Notes under the pieces: generated by a model
Database searches by the model: none
What the model saw: only the letters and a program-made list of their open reading frames with translations
Told to the model about the DNA's origin: nothing
In this document: positions 56,402-63,285 of the stretch, one piece after another
Numbering within the stretch: the stretch's first letter is position 1
Layout of the letters: the number at the start of each line of letters is the position of its first letter
DNA from: JAPPLB01 sp965208945
GTDB taxonomy: Bacteria; Acidobacteriota; Terriglobia; Bryobacterales; UBA6623
DNA: 64,000 nucleotides
Reading direction: 5' to 3'
NCBI GenBank assembly: GCA_965208945.1
Contig: OZ242366.1
Location: forward strand, 1,178,001 to 1,242,000
Position numbers and translations under genes: made by a program

Positions 56402-57342
56402 CCCACCAAAACCACACCAATGAACCCGTTTCCCCGATTTCGGCCGAAACGGCTTCTTCTTCCGAGAAAAACACGCGCTCAGAGCGCGCAGGAGGCGCGA
56501 ACTCCGCTGCGGTGGACCCAGGACACCTCCCAAGGCGGAAACGCCGCGTCCTGCTGCCCGTGCTCGCCGTGTTGATGATCGTCGGCGTCGGGCGGGCCGC
56601 CTGGCCCGTCATCGATATCTCCGCTATCGCTCAGCTCGTCGAGGCCGTGAATACGGCCAAGAGCCAGCTCACTGAGATGACCACCGCCAAGCAGGCCCTG
56701 CTCGGGCAGGTCGCCCAATACACCGGCGTCTGGGACGACCTCACCGGCGATGCCTACGAGCTCGGCGAGCAGGCCAGCGGTGTCGTCTCGACCGCCAGGA
56801 GCCTCACCGACATCCGGGCCGATCTCGTCACACGCCGCAACGCCGAGACCAACGCCTGGCCCACTCTCTCCGATGTCCAGACCGCCTACGCCGGCGCCGA
56901 CCCCGGCGTCGTCACCCAGGTCCTGCTCGCTCATCAGGCCCGCAGCCGGCAATGGAACAACCAGCGCGCCGCCTGGTACGACTCCCAGATCATGCTGGCC
57001 TCGACCGGGGAGTTCCTCGAAGCGGTAGAATCCACCGCCTCCACCCAGAACTCCACCACCGACGCGGGGCTCTCCGCCCAGCTCGACCGCCACATCGCCG
57101 TCGCCTCCTCGGCCCGCGACATCGCCGCCCGGCAACTCGAAGTCTCCGCCACGTCGGAGTACCGCGCCGCCCAGCTCGACCACCAGCAGGCCCTCGATCA
57201 GGCCCGGCGGCAGCAGCAGGAACTGCGCATCCGCGGCGAGATCCAGACCTCCATCCAGAACCACCAGGCCAGCTTCGACGAAGCGGCCTTCGACAGCAGC
57301 CTCTTTACCCCTGTGCTGCCCAGCTACAACTCGAACCCCTAA
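56398..57342 (+). CDS. VirB5/TrbJ-like protein
   Basis: A 314-residue protein with a basic N-terminal region and an internal hydrophobic export or anchor segment (VLLPVLAVLMIVGVGRAAWPVID, about residues 50-73). A long helical domain follows (IAQLVEAVNTAKSQLTEMTTAKQALLGQVAQYTGVWDDL...). This is typical of TrbJ/VirB5 minor pilus proteins, although the 45-residue N-terminal cytoplasmic extension is unusual. The ATGA overlap with virB10 fixes the start. It sits where virB5 or trbJ is expected, before virB6. Confidence 0.8.
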   Translation: MTHQNHTNEPVSPISAETASSSEKNTRSERAGGANSAAVDPGHLPRRKRRVLLPVLAVLMIVGVGRAAWPVIDISAIAQLVEAVNTAKSQLTEMTTAKQALLGQVAQYTGVWDDLTGDAYELGEQASGVVSTARSLTDIRADLVTRRNAETNAWPTLSDVQTAYAGADPGVVTQVLLAHQARSRQWNNQRAAWYDSQIMLASTGEFLEAVESTASTQNSTTDAGLSAQLDRHIAVASSARDIAARQLEVSATSEYRAAQLDHQQALDQARRQQQELRIRGEIQTSIQNHQASFDEAAFDSSLFTPVLPSYNSNP

Positions 57343-57363
57343 CCTCGTCCTCCCCGCTCCTTC

Positions 57364-58365
57364 ATGCTTGCCGTCACCCCACCCTCCAACCCCGGCGATT
57401 TCAAGACCGTCCTCAGCGGGCTCACCGAAGGGCTGATGAACACCGCCGACGGGCCGCTGCTCGCCGCCGGCACCACCCTCTGGCTCGGCCTGTCCTCGAT
57501 CATCGTCGTCTTCCACGGCCTCCGAACGGCGTTCTCCGGAGACGCCTGGAACGCTTGGGAAACCATCAAGCTCATCTTCGTGCTCGCGATCCCGCGAGGC
57601 ATGCTCGAGTTCTACGCCACGCCCTTTCCCGGACTCGGGCTCACCTTCCCCCAGGTCATCGTCAATCAGGGCGAATGGCTCAACGGCCTCATCATCGCCG
57701 ACACCGGCAGCACCACCTGGATATGGCTGCAAGACTATATCGGCGACGTCTGGTCCACGCTCGGCATGACCGGCAAAGGCAACCTCCTGGCCGTGATCAT
57801 CAGCGGCGGCAGCCGGCTGCTGGTGCTCCCCGTCCTGATCGCCTCCGCCCTGCTCACCCTCTTCACCGTCCTCGTCGGCTACTGCTACATCCTCTTCGCC
57901 CAGATCGCCATCTCCATCCTCACGCTGTTCGGGCCGCTCTTCATCCCCTTCCTCGTCTTCGGACCGCTCAGCTTCCTGTTCTGGTCCTGGTTCCGCATGC
58001 TCGTCACCTACTCGCTCTATGCCGCCGTCGCGGCCGCCGTCTTCCGCGTCATGATGCAGCTCATCATGACCATGGGCGACACAGTCGCGGATGCCGCCAA
58101 CATCGATGAGCTCATTGCCGATCTCGAAGACCCGGCCACGGCCGGCACCAGCGACATCGGAGGGTTCATCCTGTGGTCGATCACCTACGTGCTGGCGCTG
58201 CTGACTTCGCTGCTGGCCACCTTCAAGATCCCCGAGATCGCCGGCGGGCTGGTCTCCGGCGCCGCTCCCGGAGGAGGCATCGCCGGGACCGCCATCACCG
58301 CCGGAGCCGCCGTCAAGGGCGGTGCGGCGGTCGGTAAGGCCGCCGGCAAGGCCACCGGAGGGTAA
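57364..58365 (+). CDS. virB6: VirB6/TrbL-type polytopic inner-membrane protein
   Basis: A 333-residue protein with about six hydrophobic segments, including LLVLPVLIASALLTLFTVLVGYCYILFAQIAISILTLFGPLFIPFLVF and SLYAAVAAAVFRVMMQLIM. The order of segments and the Trp-rich loop (WIWLQDYIGDVW) fit TrbL/VirB6. The C-terminus is Gly/Ala-rich. It forms part of the inner-membrane channel. Confidence 0.88.
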   Translation: MLAVTPPSNPGDFKTVLSGLTEGLMNTADGPLLAAGTTLWLGLSSIIVVFHGLRTAFSGDAWNAWETIKLIFVLAIPRGMLEFYATPFPGLGLTFPQVIVNQGEWLNGLIIADTGSTTWIWLQDYIGDVWSTLGMTGKGNLLAVIISGGSRLLVLPVLIASALLTLFTVLVGYCYILFAQIAISILTLFGPLFIPFLVFGPLSFLFWSWFRMLVTYSLYAAVAAAVFRVMMQLIMTMGDTVADAANIDELIADLEDPATAGTSDIGGFILWSITYVLALLTSLLATFKIPEIAGGLVSGAAPGGGIAGTAITAGAAVKGGAAVGKAAGKATGG

Positions 58366-58371
58366 CGAGAG

Positions 58372-59016
58372 ATGAACGAGAACGTCGTCAAGGAATACGC
58401 CGAGGCCTGGGGCGCCCACGCCGCCGCCGCCCGCACCCTGCGCTGGATCGTCGCGGCGCTCATCCTGCTGTTGCTGCTCACTTCCGTCGGCTGGCTCAAC
58501 AGCGCTTCTCGCGAGCCCCAGCCGCTGTTCGTGCGCGTCGATGAACTCGGCCGCGCCGAGGTCACCAACTACCAGGCCCTGCGCTTCGACAAGAACCCCG
58601 TCGGGCCCGTCTCCAAGTTCTTTCTCGCCCGCTTCTTCAAGGACCACTTCGAGCGCCGCCGCGGCAATGTCCGCGAGGCCTGGACCCGCAGCCTCTACTT
58701 CCTCACCCAAGAGCTCGCCCGCGCTTCGAACGAATCCCAGGCCGCCGGCGTCGCCTCCGTCATCGCCGGCTCCGCCCCAGAGATCGAAATGGACGGGCTC
58801 ACCCTGCGCATCGCCCCGTCCCAAGCCCCGCCCTATACCGCTTCGGGCACCTATACCCTCATCTACCGCAACCGCGGCACCGAGTTTCATCGCGAGCTGT
58901 GGAGCGCCGAGCTTCAGTTCCACTTCCTCGACCACGTGCCGTCCGAATACATCCTCGTCAACCCCATCGGCCTCTCCATCACCCACCTCAGCGCCGACCG
59001 CGCCCTCGTCGAGTGA
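58372..59016 (+). CDS. virB8: VirB8/TrbF-type protein
   Basis: A 214-residue bitopic protein with one N-terminal membrane helix (LRWIVAALILLLLLTSVGW, about residues 24-42). The periplasmic VirB8/TrbF domain follows, with EPQPLFVRVDELGRAEVTNYQALRFDKN and SGTYTLIYRNRGTEFHRELWSAELQFHFLDH leading to VNPIGLSITHLSADR. It nucleates the inner-membrane complex. It follows virB6 by six bases. Confidence 0.9.
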   Translation: MNENVVKEYAEAWGAHAAAARTLRWIVAALILLLLLTSVGWLNSASREPQPLFVRVDELGRAEVTNYQALRFDKNPVGPVSKFFLARFFKDHFERRRGNVREAWTRSLYFLTQELARASNESQAAGVASVIAGSAPEIEMDGLTLRIAPSQAPPYTASGTYTLIYRNRGTEFHRELWSAELQFHFLDHVPSEYILVNPIGLSITHLSADRALVE

Positions 59017-59025
59017 GTAGACATC

Positions 59026-59337
59026 ATGAGCCTCAATCCATCCGAGAACACCGCCATAGACTCTTTGCGGAACGAGCTCAGCCGCAAGATCGACTCGCAA
59101 ACCAGCCAGCTCACATCCACCCGGCGCATGGTCCTGGCCGTTCTCGTCATGTCGGTGGCCCTGGTCGCGTTCACGTTCTTCAACACCGTCATCGAGTTGA
59201 GAAAGGCTCCCCGGACCGTAATACGCCAGGATCGCTCATCGGCCCCCCGCGACCGGGATAAACATCTTTTTCTTGCCTTCATTGGCATCCTGGTCGCGGT
59301 CTTCGGCATTCTCATGCTCAGCATGCCCGGGTTTTGA
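59026..59337 (+). CDS. Small membrane protein after virB8
   Basis: A 103-residue protein with a polar, helical N-terminus (IDSLRNELSRKIDSQTSQLTSTRR) and two hydrophobic segments (MVLAVLVMSVALVAFTFFNTV and LFLAFIGILVAVFGILMLSM) separated by a basic loop. It is nine bases after virB8. No family is recognised. It could be an accessory secretion or exclusion protein. Confidence 0.7.
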   Translation: MSLNPSENTAIDSLRNELSRKIDSQTSQLTSTRRMVLAVLVMSVALVAFTFFNTVIELRKAPRTVIRQDRSSAPRDRDKHLFLAFIGILVAVFGILMLSMPGF

Positions 59338-59394
59338 TCAAGCCCTCGTTTACGTCTTGACGAAGATCGACAGACAGCAGTTGACACCAGCGAA

Positions 59395-59556
59395 ATGAAA
59401 CCCGCATTCGATTTCGAAGATTGGTTGCAGTTCGTCGCTGTCTTCCTCATCTCGGCAGTGACCTTTTTCTTCATCTCCAATGCTGCTGAACGGGACGATC
59501 GACACCATCAATGCCCGTGCTGCTGCCTGCATGCTGGAACCGCCGATGACCATTAA
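59395..59556 (+). CDS. Very small single-pass membrane protein
   Basis: A 53-residue frame starting MKPAFDFEDWLQFVAVFLISAVTFFFIS has one membrane segment, then a short Cys/His-rich tail (HHQCPCCCLHAG). Its end overlaps the next frame by 11 bases (59546-59556). The overlap and the co-directional run of small membrane genes support it, but the evidence is thin. Confidence 0.45.
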   Translation: MKPAFDFEDWLQFVAVFLISAVTFFFISNAAERDDRHHQCPCCCLHAGTADDH

Positions 59557-59695
59557 CAAGGAGCTGGATCTGTTCGACCTGATGTGTTGGTTCTTTTGCG
59601 GTTGCCTGGCCATCGTTATCGCCGTGGTCCTTGGCCACTTCCTGCTGTGGTCGTTCCTGCGCTTTCAGAGGCTCCTCGAGCTGCCTTGCGGATGA
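59546..59695 (+). CDS. Very small membrane protein
   Basis: A 49-residue frame beginning MTINKELDLFDLMCWFFCGCLAIVIAVVLGHFLLWSFL is almost entirely one membrane helix with three cysteines. A longer version would start at 59480. It overlaps the preceding small gene. Probability of being real is moderate because the whole 59-60.9 kb stretch consists of such chained small frames. Confidence 0.45.
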   Translation: MTINKELDLFDLMCWFFCGCLAIVIAVVLGHFLLWSFLRFQRLLELPCG

Positions 59696-59702
59696 CGCCT
59701 TC

Positions 59703-60095
59703 ATGATCGACAAACCGTCCCGGTTCGACGTGTTGCCGCAGGCCGTCGCGGTCCTTGCCGGAGTGCTCGCTGTAGCGCTGCTGGGGATCGGGGTCCTCCT
59801 CGATCTGCCCCTCGAGGGTCCCGGCGATGGCTCTTCTGACGGCGCCCCACTTCGTCTCCTGGTCTTGCCGCTCATGGGTCCGCTTGCCTGCGGCGTCTCC
59901 GCTCGGCCCGGGCAACGCTCATGCCAGACCAGCTTCGCTTCGCCTTTGGCGTCTGTCATGCCCGATGCTGTTCCCGTCCTTCTCGCTCCACCGCCTTGGC
60001 CGCGCTTTCCCTCCTGGCAAGTGTTCTCCGGTTCCGCCGCGTCGGGTGAGCGGAACGCTCCCAACACTTTCAACAGGAGGAAAACCCTATCATGA
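59703..60095 (+). CDS. Hypothetical membrane-anchored protein
   Basis: A 130-residue frame starting MIDKPSRFDVLPQAVAVLAGVLAVALLGIGVLLDL, with one clear membrane helix. The remainder is Pro/Ala/Ser-rich and may be partly non-native. Its stop overlaps the start of the next gene by four bases (ATGA), which argues for translation. Confidence 0.45.
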   Translation: MIDKPSRFDVLPQAVAVLAGVLAVALLGIGVLLDLPLEGPGDGSSDGAPLRLLVLPLMGPLACGVSARPGQRSCQTSFASPLASVMPDAVPVLLAPPPWPRFPSWQVFSGSAASGERNAPNTFNRRKTLS

Positions 60096-60370
60096 CCAGC
60101 AATCCCAAACCCGTAGACGAAGTTCGAATCGGCGCCGTCAAGGCCGCCATCTGGCGCAACGAGACCGACAACGGCTCGCGCTTCAACACCACCTTCTCCC
60201 GCAGCTACCGCGACAGCGAAGGCAACTGGAAGTCCACTTCCAGCTTCCGCCGCGACGACCTGTTGGTCGTCGCCAAGGTCGCCGACCAGGCGCACAGCCG
60301 CATCTTCGAGATGCAGCGCGAAGAGAAAGCGGCCGCCAACGAGCAGGCCGAAGAGGCCAATGCCCTCTAA
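60092..60370 (+). CDS. Small conserved plasmid/phage-type protein
   Basis: A 92-residue soluble protein whose core VRIGAVKAAIWRNETDNGSRFNTTFSRSYRDSEGNWKSTSSFRRDDLLVVAKVADQAH has the look of a family common on plasmids and phages of many bacteria. Its function is undefined. AACAGGAGGAAAAC just upstream gives a strong ribosome binding site. Beta strands dominate, with a helical tail rich in Glu and Ala. Confidence 0.8.
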   Translation: MTSNPKPVDEVRIGAVKAAIWRNETDNGSRFNTTFSRSYRDSEGNWKSTSSFRRDDLLVVAKVADQAHSRIFEMQREEKAAANEQAEEANAL

Positions 60371-60596
60371 ACCCACCAAAGGCGGGGCTTCGGCCCCGCC
60401 TCTCTCTCCTCGTGATCCCGGCTCCGATCAGTCCCGCCTGCGTTTCCGGGTGCGCTGCGGCGCTTGTGAGCACCAGTGGGTCACTCTCTACACTCCCATG
60501 CCGCTTTCGAAATCCGCTCGCGTTCTGGGGTCGCTCCACTGCCCCCGCTGCGGTCAGGATGCCTCCGGGATCTTCTGCTGGGAAGCCGATGCCTGA
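60360..60596 (+). CDS. Zinc-ribbon protein
   Basis: A 78-residue protein with two CxxC knuckles (CGACEHQW and CPRCGQDASG) about 30 residues apart, separated by beta strands. This is the layout of a zinc ribbon, probably binding nucleic acid or protein. It starts inside the preceding gene, and its stop overlaps the next start (TGATG), so the three genes are coupled. Confidence 0.65.
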   Translation: MPSKPTKGGASAPPLSPRDPGSDQSRLRFRVRCGACEHQWVTLYTPMPLSKSARVLGSLHCPRCGQDASGIFCWEADA

Positions 60597-60883
60597 TGAG
60601 GAGGGACGATTTCGAAGCCTACGAGGACATCTCTCCGGGCCTGGCCGGGCGCATCCGGGCGATGCTGTCGGATGAGGAACAGCATCAGCGGCGTATCGAG
60701 CGCCGGCGTCTTTTGTTGCACTCCAAGCTCGAGCTCGTGGGCCTGGTCTTTCTGGCGGCCGTCTTCATCGCCGCGAGCTTGCTGGCTTTCGCCGATTACC
60801 TGACGCTCGTGGGTCAGGGTGACTTCCTCCGCTTTTTTCTTCGTCCTTTGAGCTCTTCGCAGTCGCTCCTCGAGTATTGCTGA
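60596..60883 (+). CDS. DUF2335-like membrane protein
   Basis: A 95-residue protein: DFEAYEDISPGLAGRIRAMLSDEEQHQRRIERRR is followed by a membrane segment (LELVGLVFLAAVFIAASLLAF). The PG..xRIxxM...E.QxxHR pattern before a membrane helix recalls DUF2335 proteins. The second hydrophobic segment of that family is shortened here. It is the last of the tra-side small genes before a gap. Confidence 0.6.
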   Translation: MRRDDFEAYEDISPGLAGRIRAMLSDEEQHQRRIERRRLLLHSKLELVGLVFLAAVFIAASLLAFADYLTLVGQGDFLRFFLRPLSSSQSLLEYC

Positions 60884-61296
60884 CAGCTCCGCTTCGCCTC
60901 AAGGTTAGTCCCGGAATGATTCCCGGCAGCTTCGTTGTCCCTCTCCCAGCTCCAATCTTCGTTCCCGTGGATTGCTCGCTGCTGCTGCGGTTCGGCCACT
61001 CCCAGGTTCTTCTAAGGCTAACGGGGTGGCGGAAGTCACGAGCAGCTTCAGACGATCTTGTCGCGCTCTCCGCGGCTTCTCGTCATGGCGTTTCTCGTAG
61101 GGCAGCCGCGAGGCTCTAGGCGAGGACCCGGAAGCCATAGTCGGACGATTCGTGTTTCCACACCGGGGGGCTGGGGGCGCTGGAGAGTATCCCTTCTCAG
61201 ATTGCCGTTCGCCTTCCACTCTGAGCTGTTTCAGTAACGTTCCTTCCTGATACGTTTCACTCCCCTCCCCGCGATCGAGTCTCTAGCCGTTGTTTT
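60884..61296. other. Gene-free gap before the recombinase genes
   Basis: About 410 bp in which no credible coding sequence was seen on either strand. A minus-strand frame at 60905-61219 has no recognisable features. Near the end is ACGTTTCACTCC, which resembles half of the operator at 61338. Confidence 0.5.
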
Positions 61297-61326
61297 TTGA
61301 ACCATGAAGCATTTCGTTGATACAAT
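61297..61326 (+). promoter_or_regulatory. Promoter of the recombinase operon
   Basis: TTGAAC (61297-61302) and TACAAT (61321-61326) are separated by 18 bp, close to the sigma-70 consensus. Transcription would begin near 61333, about 28 bp before the ATG. Confidence 0.6.
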
Positions 61327-61337
61327 TGTCTTTCTGA

Positions 61338-61362
61338 ATGTTTCGTAGGATAAGTGAAACAT
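61338..61362. promoter_or_regulatory. Inverted repeat over the recombinase start codon
   Basis: ATGTTTC (61338-61344) and GAAACAT (61356-61362) are exact inverted repeats 11 bp apart. The right half overlaps the ATG at 61361. It may be a binding site for the serine recombinase itself or another repressor. Confidence 0.5.
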
Positions 61363-61978
61363 GCGGATCGGCTACGCTCGAGTCTCCACCGTTGACCAGA
61401 ACCCGGGGATGCAAATCGCTGCTCTGAAGGACGCCCGCTGCGATCGCGTCTACACAGAACACGCTGCCGGCAACGCCCGCAACCGGCCCGAGCTCGACCG
61501 CCTCTTCGAGGCCCTTCGCGCCGGCGACACGCTGGTGGTCTGGCGCTTCGATCGGCTCAGCCGCAGCGTCTCCCACCTCGTGAAGCTCGTCGAGCAGCTT
61601 CGCTCCCTCGAGGTCGAGCTCGTCAGCCTCACCGAAGGCATCGATACCAACACCGCCATCGGCGAGGCCATGTTCACCATCTTCGCCGCCGTCGCTCAGA
61701 TGGAGCGCCAGCTCAACTCCGAACGCACCCGTGCCGGCATCTCCAAGCACGTCAAGAACGGCAACCGCTGGGGCGGATCATCGAAATTTCACGATCCGGA
61801 GATCGTCGAGCTCGCACGCTCGCTGCTCCGCGAAGGCACGTTGCCGAAAACCAAGATCGCCCGGCGCATCGGTGTGAGTACCGTAACCCTCTACCGCTGG
61901 TTCCCCGGCGGCGAGGCCGACAACTTCCAGCCCACCCCCACCTTCCACCGCAGACAGCGCCAGAAAGCTCGTCAATGA
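61361..61978 (+). CDS. Serine recombinase (resolvase/invertase type)
   Basis: A 205-residue small serine recombinase. The catalytic serine is Ser9 in YARVSTVDQN. RFDRLSRSVSHL (about residues 62-73) holds the catalytic arginines, and AAVAQMERQLNSERTRAGI is the typical long helix E. The C-terminal helix-turn-helix reads TKIARRIGVSTVTLYRWF. Such enzymes resolve plasmid multimers or invert segments. The ATGA overlap with the tyrosine recombinase gene implies co-expression. A res-like site could be the inverted repeats just upstream. Confidence 0.93.
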   Translation: MRIGYARVSTVDQNPGMQIAALKDARCDRVYTEHAAGNARNRPELDRLFEALRAGDTLVVWRFDRLSRSVSHLVKLVEQLRSLEVELVSLTEGIDTNTAIGEAMFTIFAAVAQMERQLNSERTRAGISKHVKNGNRWGGSSKFHDPEIVELARSLLREGTLPKTKIARRIGVSTVTLYRWFPGGEADNFQPTPTFHRRQRQKARQ

Positions 61979-62949
61979 AACTCTCCGAGGCTTGCGATGC
62001 CTATCTTCGAGACATGGAGTCGAGGAACCTTCGTCCAAATTCCATCAAGAACTACAAGTCTCTCTTCCGCGCTTGGCAAGCCTACGCTGATGAACACGAG
62101 CTCTCCGAGCTAGGTAGCTTCGACCAGGCCGTGATGGGCAAGTGGCGTGAGTCCTGGTCTTTGGAACCCAGTTCTGGGCGGCAGCGATTGACTCTGCTGA
62201 GAACTTTTTTTACTCACGCCATAGATTCAGGATGGGTCGAATCTTCTCCAGTGACGAAACTGAAGCCTCCTCGATACCGCTCGAAACCCATCATGCCGTT
62301 ATCAAGAGACGAGTTTCGGGCTCTAGTTGCAGCTGCGGCCCATAAACCAAAGGAGCAGGCGCTCCTGTTTCTGATGCGTTTCTCGGGTCTCTCGATCATT
62401 GACGCCGTGACCCTACGCCGCGACGACATAAGTGGCAACGACCTTACCTTGCGGCGGGCCAAGAGCGGTGAACTCGTCATGATCTACCTCCCCGACCTGG
62501 TGATCGTTTCCCTGGAGAGGATCAAGCGGCCCGGACACATGTATTTCTTTTGGACGGGATCCTCAAAGCCTGATACGACTACTAGGTACTGGCGGTCACG
62601 GTTGAATCTCATTGCTCGCAAAGCGGGTGTGAAGGACTTTAGAACTCATCGGCTTCGTCACACCTTCGCCGTCGAAGCGCTTATCGCCGACGTAGACATA
62701 AGGGACGTTAGCACGCTGCTGGGACACAGCAGCGTGAACACCACAGAGCGTACTTACGCTCAGTGGAACTTGGCCCAACGTGATCGGCTCTTTCGAATCA
62801 CGCAGGGAATTTACGAACGCAATCCGTCTCTTCTCGTATTCGACGGAAACGTTCCTCGGAAAAACAACACGGGGGCCGTAGCCGCGGCCCCCGTGAACAG
62901 CCCAGCGCCAATCCTAGTGACGCAAAGCTCATCCAGATCTTCAGGATGA
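61975..62949 (+). CDS. Tyrosine recombinase / integrase
   Basis: A 324-residue XerC/D-like recombinase. The N-terminal SAM-like domain (CDAYLRDMESRNLRPNSIKNYKSLFRAWQ) is followed by the catalytic domain. HRLRH (about 225-229) gives box II His and Arg, LLGHSSVNTTERTY carries the second His (about 250), and the nucleophile is Tyr260. The box I arginine usually found as SGLR or TGLR is not present. The segment reads FSGLSIIDAVTLRRDDI, with Ser and Ile at the positions normally Arg. It lies 22 bp from the candidate attachment core and most likely integrates the element. The C-terminal 35 residues are disordered. Confidence 0.9.
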   Translation: MKLSEACDAYLRDMESRNLRPNSIKNYKSLFRAWQAYADEHELSELGSFDQAVMGKWRESWSLEPSSGRQRLTLLRTFFTHAIDSGWVESSPVTKLKPPRYRSKPIMPLSRDEFRALVAAAAHKPKEQALLFLMRFSGLSIIDAVTLRRDDISGNDLTLRRAKSGELVMIYLPDLVIVSLERIKRPGHMYFFWTGSSKPDTTTRYWRSRLNLIARKAGVKDFRTHRLRHTFAVEALIADVDIRDVSTLLGHSSVNTTERTYAQWNLAQRDRLFRITQGIYERNPSLLVFDGNVPRKNNTGAVAAAPVNSPAPILVTQSSSRSSG

Positions 62950-62956
62950 GTATAGC

Positions 62957-62981
62957 ATATATACCTACTCTGCGGTATAGT
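62957..62981. other. Candidate right attachment site
   Basis: The core TGCGGTATAGT (62971-62981) is identical to the left copy. The arm ATATATACCTAC (62957-62968) is inverted with respect to 36192-36203. Its location immediately after the integrase gene is the usual position of an attachment site. Confidence 0.6.
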
Positions 62982-62982
62982 A

Positions 62983-63011
62983 GTCTGACGCCGTTATTTT
63001 TGTTGTCAGAC
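62983..63011. promoter_or_regulatory. Inverted repeat outside the right attachment site
   Basis: GTCTGAC (62983-62989) and GTCAGAC (63005-63011) with a 15-base T-rich spacer. It could be a chromosomal recognition site or a transcription stop after the integrase gene. Confidence 0.4.
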
Positions 63012-63285
63012 AGGCCGCTTCCTGGCATCCTGGAAATCGTAGCGCCAAGGAGGTTGCAGCCCCGGTTGGGGTGTCACAGACGGCAGGCTCCTCGGTCGTT
63101 CGGAGCCCGCGAAAAGAAATCTGATTCGCCGAAAAATACGAGAAAGAGCACGTCTGAACAGCGGTCCAGGACGTCAAACAGAATAGGAACCTTGCTACCC
63201 CGGTGTAGTGGAACAGCCGGGCCATCGGCAACGTTTTGTGCTTTAGGAGCATCTAATAAGTGAGAAGCTGTGCCGGAGAACGTGC
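63012..63285. other. Leader region upstream of the sigma factor gene
   Basis: No gene is seen. CAGCCCCGGTTGGGGTG and CGGAGCCCGCG-type short hairpins occur, but no tRNA or riboswitch could be recognised. GGAGA about eight bases before the ATG at 63286 serves as ribosome binding site. Confidence 0.4.

Larger units (their letters stand above)
36183..62981. mobile_element. Integrated conjugative plasmid / ICE, about 26.8 kb
   Basis: The interval is bounded by the 11-bp direct repeat TGCGGTATAGT (36183-36193 and 62971-62981). The right copy stands 22 bp after the tyrosine recombinase gene, the left one 46 bp before repA. Just inside each copy lies an inverted arm (GTCGGTATATAT at left, ATATATACCTAC at right). 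Contents: iteron replicon, VirB2-11/VirD4 type IV secretion genes, primase, ArdC-like protein, serine and tyrosine recombinases. All genes except two lie on the plus strand. The boundaries are inferred. A junction comparison with an empty site would settle them. Confidence 0.75.

Noticed and set aside
56479..59100. 873-codon minus-strand frame opposite virB5-virB6-virB8
   Set aside because: It is acidic, glycine-rich low-complexity translation typical of an antisense shadow. The plus strand carries an intact, ordered set of secretion genes.
60905..61219. Minus-strand frame of 104 codons in the gap before the recombinases
   Set aside because: It has no recognisable domain, no convincing start signal and a composition like random GC-rich DNA.
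63012..63285. tRNA gene as integration target next to the integrase
   Set aside because: Short GC-rich hairpins are present, but no cloverleaf with a T-loop and an acceptor stem can be drawn.
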